Assembly (NCBI RefSeq): GCF_030580675.1
Contig: NZ_JAUQUB010000001.1
Location: 186,001 to 250,000, forward strand
DNA length: 64,000 nt
Direction: 5' to 3'
Source of the DNA: Antiquaquibacter soli
GTDB lineage: Bacteria; Actinomycetota; Actinomycetes; Actinomycetales; Microbacteriaceae
The first letter of the stretch is position 1. Every line of letters starts with the position of its first letter. The translations under genes were made by a program, and so were the position numbers. The notes under the pieces are model-generated. The model saw only the letters and a program-made list of their open reading frames with translations, was not told the DNA's origin and made no database searches. Positions 58,649-64,000 of this stretch are shown in pieces.

Positions 58649-58664
58649 GAATTGCAGAAAATTC
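58649..58664. promoter_or_regulatory. Candidate Lrp-type site between ald and its regulator
   Basis: GAATT-GCAGAA-AATTC, perfect 5-base arms, in the 129-base divergent region, 30 bases from the ald start. AT-rich against the local GC, as expected for an Lrp/AldR site; a single site only, so tentative. Confidence 0.4.
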
Positions 58665-58748
58665 GCTGGACAGGAATGGCTTCGACGAATCTTCGGTCAG
58701 AAGTGCCAGAGCGCTAGGATGCTTCGAGAAAGCGGGAGGAACGTGGCG

Positions 58749-59237
58749 ATGCAGTCGAACGGGATTCGGTCAGCCGACCTCGACGAGGTCGATCGGCGCC
58801 TCGTCGACCTCCTCTCCCGCGACGGACGGATGACGAACGCTGAACTGGCGGCCGCGGCCGGAGTCGCTCCCTCCACCGCTCACGTGCGGCTCAAGTCCCT
58901 CCTCGAGCGCGGCGTCGTCACGGGCATCCACGCGAGCGTCGACCACCGGATGCTCGGCCGGGGGCTGCACGCGATGATCGGTGTGACCCTCCGCCCCGGG
59001 TCGCGGCAGGAGAGCATCCGGGAGTTCGCGGAGGAGGTCCGGCGGCTGGAGCCGGTCATCCAGGTGTTCTTCCTCGGTGGCGCCGACGACTTCATGATCC
59101 ACATCGGGGTCGCGGACAGCTCGGCGCTGCGGCAGTTCGTCGTCGAGCACCTGTCGGGTCAGCGCAGCGTCGCATCCACCCGCACGAGCATCATCTTCGA
59201 CTACCACCGCAACGAGGTCGCGGCGTCGTTCCAGTAG
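58749..59237 (+). CDS. Lrp/AsnC family transcriptional regulator (AldR-like)
   Basis: A 162-residue feast/famine regulator. The HTH is at about residues 9-55: LDEVDRRLVDLLSRDGRMTN, AELAAAAGVAPSTAHVRLKS. The RAM domain follows (VTLRPGSRQESIREFAEEVR, PVIQVFFLGGADDFMIHIGV). ATG 58749 has GGAGG 9 bases upstream; GTG 58743 is too close. Its position opposite ald fits an alanine-responsive regulator. Confidence 0.93.
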   Translation: MQSNGIRSADLDEVDRRLVDLLSRDGRMTNAELAAAAGVAPSTAHVRLKSLLERGVVTGIHASVDHRMLGRGLHAMIGVTLRPGSRQESIREFAEEVRRLEPVIQVFFLGGADDFMIHIGVADSSALRQFVVEHLSGQRSVASTRTSIIFDYHRNEVAASFQ

Positions 59238-59250
59238 CGGTGACCCGCCC

Positions 59251-59718
59251 CTACTGCTCGCACTTCGACAGGTCGGTCTCGGCGAGCGGCTTGCCCTCGG
59301 GGGTGATGTAGGTGACCCACAGCACGACGTCCTCGTCGCCCTCGTTGACTCCCTCGTGCACGTATTCGGCCCCCTCGACGATCGACTCGCCCGTGCGATA
59401 CACGTGGACGCCCTCGGGGTAGATGTCGGCGTAGTGGGTGAGCTCGCCCTGCGCCACCACGGCGATGAGCTGTCCGTAGTGGCAGTGCAGCCCGGTGCCG
59501 GCCCCTGGCTCGATGGTGATCTCGCGGTAGTTCACCTGCGTGGGCCCGGGCACGCTCACGTCGACACCATCGGCGCGGTCGCCCTCCGCGATCTCCGCGA
59601 CGGCGACGGGCGGGGCGGATGCCTCGGGGGTGGGGCTCGCAGTGTCGGTCGGGGTGGGAGCGCTCGAGCATCCCGCGAGCAGTCCGACGACGAGCAGGGC
59701 GGCGGCAAGGGGTCGCAT
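59251..59718 (-). CDS. Cupin-fold lipoprotein
   Basis: A 155-residue lipoprotein: lipobox LLAGC, Thr/Pro linker, then a cupin domain with TIEPGAGTGLHCHYGQLIAV (the HxH-type motif) and HEGVNEGDEDVVLWVTYI. It is convergent with the Lrp gene (13 bases between stops). Binding of a metal or small ligand at the cell surface is expected; substrate unknown. Confidence 0.82.
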   Translation of the reverse strand: MRPLAAALLVVGLLAGCSSAPTPTDTASPTPEASAPPVAVAEIAEGDRADGVDVSVPGPTQVNYREITIEPGAGTGLHCHYGQLIAVVAQGELTHYADIYPEGVHVYRTGESIVEGAEYVHEGVNEGDEDVVLWVTYITPEGKPLAETDLSKCEQ

Positions 59719-59809
59719 GCGCCCACAGTACCGGGATGCGACCCGGCGGCAGACGGAAGCCCCGCGGCATGGGCTCCGCGGGGCTTCCAGTCGGGGACGG
59801 CTCGGGCGA

Positions 59810-60244
59810 TTAGTCGAACATGCCCTCGAGGCCGAGGTCGATGCCGCTCGTGATGTCGTCCACGAGGCCGTCGACGTCGAGGTCGCCCGTGATGTCGCCG
59901 ACGCTGCTGTCGACGATGTCGGAGACGTCGCTGTCGACGACGTCGGTCACCACGGTGGTGGTGTCGTTGCCCGAGAGCACCGGCGCGTTCACGTCGTTGC
60001 CGTTGGCGATGTCGCCGTTCAGCACACCGCCGTCGAGCACGCCGCCGTCGAGAACCGAGATGTCACCGATCTCCGGGGTGATGACGACGGGGATGTCGGT
60101 TGTCTGCTGCGAGGAATACGAGTACGAGTACCCCTTCGAGTAACCGTGGTCGTCGGCCGTCGCCGGCGCGGCGATTCCCACCACCACGAGTGCAGCGGCG
60201 GCTGCGGTCGCTCCGAATGCGGTCTTCGTGCTGATCGTGTTCAT
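59810..60244 (-). CDS. Small secreted acidic repeat protein (144 aa)
   Basis: ATG 60244 follows AGAGGAG at about 8 bases. The signal peptide ends near ATADDHG. The mature protein is acidic and low-complexity: a Tyr/Ser stretch (GYSKGYSYSYSSQQ), then the near-repeats VLDGGVLDGGVLNGD and TDVVDSDVSDIVDSSVGDIT, then GLVDDITSGIDLGLEGMFD. No Cys. The alternating hydrophobic/Asp pattern may fold as a beta helix or bind calcium. Family not recognised. Confidence 0.7.
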   Translation of the reverse strand: MNTISTKTAFGATAAAAALVVVGIAAPATADDHGYSKGYSYSYSSQQTTDIPVVITPEIGDISVLDGGVLDGGVLNGDIANGNDVNAPVLSGNDTTTVVTDVVDSDVSDIVDSSVGDITGDLDVDGLVDDITSGIDLGLEGMFD

Positions 60245-60396
60245 GGTTGAACTCCTCTTCACTTCGCGATCCGGGGATGTCCCGGTCGTGGGAGGGGTCC
60301 GGAGGGCGGCACCGCACGGTTTGGTCGAGCCACCCCCGTTCGGGGGCCAGAGCGGGACGAAACGCCGCGCTCACCAGGCTCTCTGGGAAAGCCCTG

Positions 60397-60762
60397 TCAG
60401 TGCCCGAGTGCCGCGTCGATCTCCGCGATCCGCGCCGCCACGAGGGCATCGAAGGCGGCGTCCGGGATGACCCGCTCCGCCGTGAACCGGATGCCGCCCT
60501 TCGTCGAGCCGAACCCCTCGACGAGGGGCAGCACGGTCGCCACGACCTCCGCGCTGAACGGGTAGACGGAGTAGCCCGCCTTCGTCGGCATCACGCTCAC
60601 GAGCGGTCGACCGCGGTACCGCAGCGCGGGCATGCCGTAGCTCGTGCTGTCCTCGGCGGTGGGTGCGAGAGCCCGGGCGCGGTCGTACAGGCGCTCGAGC
60701 ATCCCGCGATCCGACTCGTCGGCGGTCGCGATCTGCTCACTCGGGGGTACGGCTGATCTCAC
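60397..60762 (-). CDS. DUF1801/YdhG-like protein
   Basis: A 121-residue protein of the YdhG (iron chaperone-like) fold: EDSTSYGMPALRYRGRPLVS, KAGYSVYPFSAEVVATVLPL and GSTKGGIRFTAERVIPDAAF with the KG-x-hydrophobic-F motif. The name iron chaperone comes from frataxin-like similarity and is not function here. GTG 60762. No operon partner. Confidence 0.82.
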   Translation of the reverse strand: MRSAVPPSEQIATADESDRGMLERLYDRARALAPTAEDSTSYGMPALRYRGRPLVSVMPTKAGYSVYPFSAEVVATVLPLVEGFGSTKGGIRFTAERVIPDAAFDALVAARIAEIDAALGH

Positions 60763-60809
60763 AAGTCCATCCTGCTCGCGAGCGGCTCACCCGACCAGGG
60801 GCCTTGGTC

Positions 60810-62075
60810 CTAGAACTCGGCGACCACGGGTCTGCCCTCGAGGTACGCGATCATCTGCAGCACGAGGAAGTTCCAATTCTGGAACCCCTTCGTCATGATC
60901 GGCTCGCCCGAGTCGGGGTGGTAGTACTCGTGGAGGCTGCCGGTGGCCTCGAGGTCCTGGCCGAACAGCCGCACGGTCTTCTCGGCGAGCTCGCGGGCAT
61001 CCTCGACGAACCCGTACTTGGCGAGGCCGCGGAAGACGAGGTAGTTGCTGATGCCCCAGATCGGGCCGAGCCAGTTGGACGGGTTGTTCGACGCGCGCAG
61101 GTCGTACTGCTTCTCGAGCCTCGAGAGGGTCCGCACGCCGTACTGGGCGGAGAAGGTGCGCGTGTCGCGATAGCGCTCGACCATGCGCTCCGCCTGCTCC
61201 TGGGAGGCGAAGCCGGCCCACAGGGGCAGGAAGCTCGACCAGTTGTCGATGCGGTGGATGATCGACGACCAGTGCCGCGGGGCTCCCGCGTGCAGCCAGT
61301 CGTCCCCGTCGATGGGCCGCAGGTTGAGGTCGGCGGAGTAGAAGGTGCCGTCGCGCTCGTCCCACAGGTGCTCGTTCGCGGCATCCGCGAGGTCCTGGGC
61401 GCGGCCTCGCCACACGTTCGCCTCGCTCTTGCGACCGAACTCCTCGAGCAGGTAGCCGTAGGCGAGGAGCTCGCGGTAGAGCAGCGAGTTGAGGTAGACG
61501 GCGGCGCTCGACTTGTTCGGGCGGTAGTACACGGAGGGGTCGTTGTCGACGCCGACGGCGAAGTCGCTCTGCCAGTAGGCGAGTCCCGTTTCGGGGTGGA
61601 TGTGGCTCTCGAGGTAGCGGGAGAGGAAGCGCTCGAGCGCGGGCAGGTGCGGCTCGATGAAGCTCGCGGTGCCCGCGCGCCGCGTGAGGTTCGCGGCCTG
61701 CTGGGCGATCACGGGCTTATGCATGTTCTCGCTGAAGCCGCCAGCGCGCGACGGGTCGCCGTGCAGCATGGGCCCGTCGGGCTTGAGCAGGATGGGCATG
61801 ACGCCGTCGTCGTCGGTGTGCTCGAGGAAGTTGAGGATGACGCCTTCCTCGTACTTGCGGAAGCGCCCGGGCTGCTCGGTGTCGGCCTCGACCTGCCCGA
61901 GCGCCACGGTCGTGAACCACGAGTCCCAGTCCCACAGCGTCGACGAGTAGTAGGGCGAGTCGGGGCTCGACGGCACCGTGTACGGGTGGCGGAGGACACC
62001 CGAGGGCTCCCTCATCATCTGCTCGGCGTTCGTGTGGATGTAGTTCTCGAGCAGGCGCGTCCAGCGGTCCAGCAT
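60810..62075 (-). CDS. Trehalase/GH63-like glycoside hydrolase (alpha/alpha toroid)
   Basis: A 421-residue (alpha/alpha)6-barrel glycosidase of the GH37/GH63 clan. Hallmarks: LWDWDSWFTTVALGQVEADT, a WDWDS-type motif with the catalytic acid Asp region, DNDPSVYYRPNKSSAAVYL, SNWLGPIWGISNYLVFRGLA and HEYYHPDSGEPIMTKGFQNW. Related enzymes act on trehalose, mannosylglycerate or glucosylglycerate. ATG 62075 (MLDRWTRLL) has GAGGAG at 7 bases. It shares a divergent control region with psuG, containing a LacI-type palindrome. Confidence 0.85.
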   Translation of the reverse strand: MLDRWTRLLENYIHTNAEQMMREPSGVLRHPYTVPSSPDSPYYSSTLWDWDSWFTTVALGQVEADTEQPGRFRKYEEGVILNFLEHTDDDGVMPILLKPDGPMLHGDPSRAGGFSENMHKPVIAQQAANLTRRAGTASFIEPHLPALERFLSRYLESHIHPETGLAYWQSDFAVGVDNDPSVYYRPNKSSAAVYLNSLLYRELLAYGYLLEEFGRKSEANVWRGRAQDLADAANEHLWDERDGTFYSADLNLRPIDGDDWLHAGAPRHWSSIIHRIDNWSSFLPLWAGFASQEQAERMVERYRDTRTFSAQYGVRTLSRLEKQYDLRASNNPSNWLGPIWGISNYLVFRGLAKYGFVEDARELAEKTVRLFGQDLEATGSLHEYYHPDSGEPIMTKGFQNWNFLVLQMIAYLEGRPVVAEF

Positions 62076-62134
62076 CGTTGCTCCTCGGCGCCCCACGGCA
62101 TCGGCCCGCGGCTTTGTGGTCGGCGGCAACTATT

Positions 62135-62148
62135 TTGACACGTTTCAA
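62135..62148. promoter_or_regulatory. LacI-type operator
   Basis: TTGACACGTTTCAA, an imperfect CG-centred palindrome matching its own complement at 12 of 14 positions. It lies 60 bases from the glycosidase start and 31 bases from psuG. TTGACA within it may also serve as a -35. No lacI gene is in the window. Confidence 0.6.
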
Positions 62149-62178
62149 TGTCGACGCGCGACATAGGCTGGTCGCACC

Positions 62179-63090
62179 ATGTCACAGCCCTTCGTCGTCT
62201 CCGACGAGGTCGCCGCCGCGCTCGCCGACAAGCGCCCCGTCGTCGCCCTCGAGTCCACCATCATCAGCCACGGCCTGCCCCGCCCGCGCAACCACGAGGC
62301 CGCGATCGAGTTCGAGCAGATCCTCCGCGAGCAGGATGTCACGCCCGCGACGATCGCGATCCTCGACGGGGTCCCGCGCATCGGCCTCGATGGGGAGGGC
62401 GTGCGCCGCATCGCCGAGGACGACCTCGCCAAGGCGAGCGTGCGTGACATCCCGATCCTCGCCGCGCGGGGCGCGAGCGCCGCCACCACCGTCGCCGCCA
62501 CGAGCCACCTCGCCGCTCTCGCCGGCGTCCGTGTCTTCGCGACCGGCGGTCTCGGCGGCGTGCACAAGGGGGCGAGCGAGTCGTTCGACGAGTCCGCCGA
62601 CATCGACACGATCGCCGTCACCCCCATCACCGTCGTGAGCGCCGGGGTCAAGTCGGTGCTCGACATCGCCGCGACCCTCGAGCGGCTCGAGACCCTCAGC
62701 ATCCCCGTGCTCGGCTTCGGCACTCGGGTGTTCCCGAGCTTCTGGCTGCGCGAGTCGGCGTACACGCTCGACTGGTCGGTCGACTCCGCCGAGGAGGTCG
62801 CCGCAGTGATGAAGGCGCAGGACCAGCTCGGCCACGGCCAGGGCATCGTCGTCGCCAACCCGATACCCGCCGACCAGGCGTGGGAGCCCGAAGAGCACGA
62901 CCGCGTGATCTCCGAGGCCTTCGAGCTCGCGGCCGCGGCGGGCGTCACCGGCAAGGCGGTGACCCCGTTCCTGCTCCTCAAGATCGTGGAGCTCTCCGGC
63001 GGTCGCAGCCTCGAGGTCAACCTCGACCTCGCGCGCAACAACGTGCGCGTCGCGGGACGCATCGCGACGGCCTGGAGCGCGATTGCCTGA
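62179..63090 (+). CDS. psuG: Pseudouridine-5'-phosphate glycosidase
   Basis: A 303-residue enzyme that splits pseudouridine 5'-phosphate into uracil and ribose 5-phosphate. Family features: VALESTIISHGLPRPRNHEA near residue 22, IAILDGVPRIGL, RGASAATTVAATSHLAALAG, FATGGLGGVHKGA and the C-terminal GRSLEVNLDLARNNVRVAG. It overlaps the kinase gene by 8 bases, giving the usual psuG-psuK degradation pair. Confidence 0.96.
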   Translation: MSQPFVVSDEVAAALADKRPVVALESTIISHGLPRPRNHEAAIEFEQILREQDVTPATIAILDGVPRIGLDGEGVRRIAEDDLAKASVRDIPILAARGASAATTVAATSHLAALAGVRVFATGGLGGVHKGASESFDESADIDTIAVTPITVVSAGVKSVLDIAATLERLETLSIPVLGFGTRVFPSFWLRESAYTLDWSVDSAEEVAAVMKAQDQLGHGQGIVVANPIPADQAWEPEEHDRVISEAFELAAAAGVTGKAVTPFLLLKIVELSGGRSLEVNLDLARNNVRVAGRIATAWSAIA

Positions 63091-63964
63091 GGTCGGGGCG
63101 GTGGCGGGCTCCGCCCGGCGCATCGTCTGCTTCGGAGACGTCATCGACGACATCGTCGTCGTGCCCCGCGGTCCCATCCGGGACGACACCGACACCCCGT
63201 CGAGGATCGAGCAGAGCCCCGGCGGCTCGGCCGCCAACACCGCGGCGTGGCTCGGGCACCTCGGCGCACCCGTCGACTTCGTGGGCATCGTCGGTCGCGG
63301 CGATGCGACCCGGCACGCCGACCGGCTGCCCGGGGTCGAGGTGCACCTCGCCGAGCATCCCGAGCTGCCGACGGGCACGATCGTCGTTCTCGTCGACGGG
63401 CAGCGCCGGCACATGCTCACCGAGCGGGGCGCCAACGCCGCCCTCACCGGCGAGCACGTGACGGATGCCCTGCTCGCCCACGCCGGAGTGCTGCACTTCA
63501 CCGGTCACACCCTCCTCAACGGCCCGGGCATCCCGCAGCTCGTAGACCGCGCCCGATCCGCGGGCGTCGACGTGTCGGTCTCGCCCGGTTCGGCCGGCTT
63601 CATCGCCGACTACGGGGTCGAGGAGTTCTCTCGAGCCATCGCGGGGGCGACGATCGTGTTCGCGAGCCTCGACGAGGGCCGGCTGCTCACCGGGCTCGAA
63701 TCGCCCGAAGAGGTCGCCGCGGCCCTGCCGTTCGACCACGTCGTGCTCACCCTCGGCACCGACGGCGTCATCGTGTCGCTCGGCGGCTCGTCGTTCGCGG
63801 TGCCCGCGGTGCTCGTCGACGTCGTCGACCCGACGGGAGCGGGCGACGCGTTCTGCGCCGGCTACCTTGCCGAGTGGACGCGGTCTCGGGATGCCCGTGC
63901 TGCCGCGGTCGCAGGAACCGAGGTGGCGGCGCGCGCCGTGGGCGCCATGGGCGCCCGGCCCTAG
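63083..63964 (+). CDS. psuK: PfkB family carbohydrate kinase (likely pseudouridine kinase)
   Basis: A 293-residue ribokinase-like kinase: CFGDVIDDIVVVPRGPI, SPGGSAANTAAWLGHLGAPV, and the C-terminal VDVVDPTGAGDAFCAGYLAE with the catalytic Asp and anion hole. The overlap with psuG by 8 bases suggests pseudouridine as substrate, making the phosphate that PsuG cleaves; other sugars are possible. TTG 63083 is used; GTG 63101 is an alternative that avoids the overlap. Confidence 0.88.
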   Translation: MPEVGAVAGSARRIVCFGDVIDDIVVVPRGPIRDDTDTPSRIEQSPGGSAANTAAWLGHLGAPVDFVGIVGRGDATRHADRLPGVEVHLAEHPELPTGTIVVLVDGQRRHMLTERGANAALTGEHVTDALLAHAGVLHFTGHTLLNGPGIPQLVDRARSAGVDVSVSPGSAGFIADYGVEEFSRAIAGATIVFASLDEGRLLTGLESPEEVAAALPFDHVVLTLGTDGVIVSLGGSSFAVPAVLVDVVDPTGAGDAFCAGYLAEWTRSRDARAAAVAGTEVAARAVGAMGARP

Positions 63965-64000
63965 CCGCGGGACGCAGCCGCCGCCTTCACCGCCTCGTAC
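63961..64000 (-). CDS. C-terminal end of an unidentified minus-strand gene
   Basis: Reading in from the right edge, the frame encodes YEAVKAAAASRG and stops at TAG (63963-63961), overlapping the psuK stop as CTAG. The short tail is Ala/Lys-rich like many protein ends. Too little is visible to name it. Confidence 0.4.
   Translation of the reverse strand, partial: YEAVKAAAASRG

Overview
The window is high-GC, gene-dense DNA with many GTG starts and ATGA/GTGA stop-start overlaps. It carries class E sortase-like (LAxTG) and LytR-CpsA-Psr cell-envelope proteins, F420/FMN luciferase-like enzymes, an actinobacterial SOS-type box and an IdeR-type iron box. Together with small DUF7882-type proteins this points to an actinobacterium, most likely Microbacteriaceae. 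It reads as chromosomal backbone with scattered accessory genes. I see no prophage, CRISPR array, rRNA or classical insertion sequence.

Layout. 1-7128: tail of a VanY-type carboxypeptidase, phosphoglucomutase, prephenate dehydratase, a DUF559 nuclease-like gene boxed by two palindromic elements, a lipid kinase, serS and a HAD phosphatase. 7202-10081: two tandem LCP ligases with two tRNA-Ser genes. 10140-16828: hydrolases, a YciI/ECF42 sigma pair, TetR/MFS and VOC/HxlR pairs. 17016-24338: a four-gene overlapping ABC exporter of MacB/FtsX type. 24347-29859: LLM oxidoreductase with a divergent MarR, a small basic protein, a membrane-anchored zincin-like protein, a HelD/HelR-like ATPase and a 61-aa protein. 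29856-34875: nhaA, a GH13 enzyme coupled to a luciferase-like oxidoreductase, and a sortase-type surface protein.

35004-45399: lipoprotein, a radical SAM protein with an SOS-like box, SDR, Rho-N protein, a CIRCE-controlled Hsp20 operon, a cluster of small DUF7882-type genes, a flavodoxin-fold protein, an ABC-F ATPase, a lysozyme-like secreted protein, very small ORFs and an EamA exporter. 45439-51997: tRNA-Arg with an 18-nt downstream copy of its 3' end, an Excalibur protein, a YefM/YoeB toxin-antitoxin pair, a lipase-like lipoprotein and a Fic protein with tandem palindromic operators. 52100-56908: an IdeR-box siderophore uptake operon. 57005-64000: UBP zinc finger, alanine dehydrogenase with its Lrp regulator, secreted proteins, a trehalase-like glycosidase divergent from the pseudouridine catabolic pair psuG-psuK, and the tail of one more gene.

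The most unusual signals are: the ~1.06-kb DUF559 unit bounded by inverted 58-bp palindromes; two paralogous 52-55-aa basic proteins sharing an LPxxKRRFxP core, one coupled to Hsp20; a gene that seems to start at ATC; a 23-aa ORF with a very strong ribosome binding site; and palindrome arrays in front of the fic gene. Function calls come from reading motifs by eye; no database search was run.
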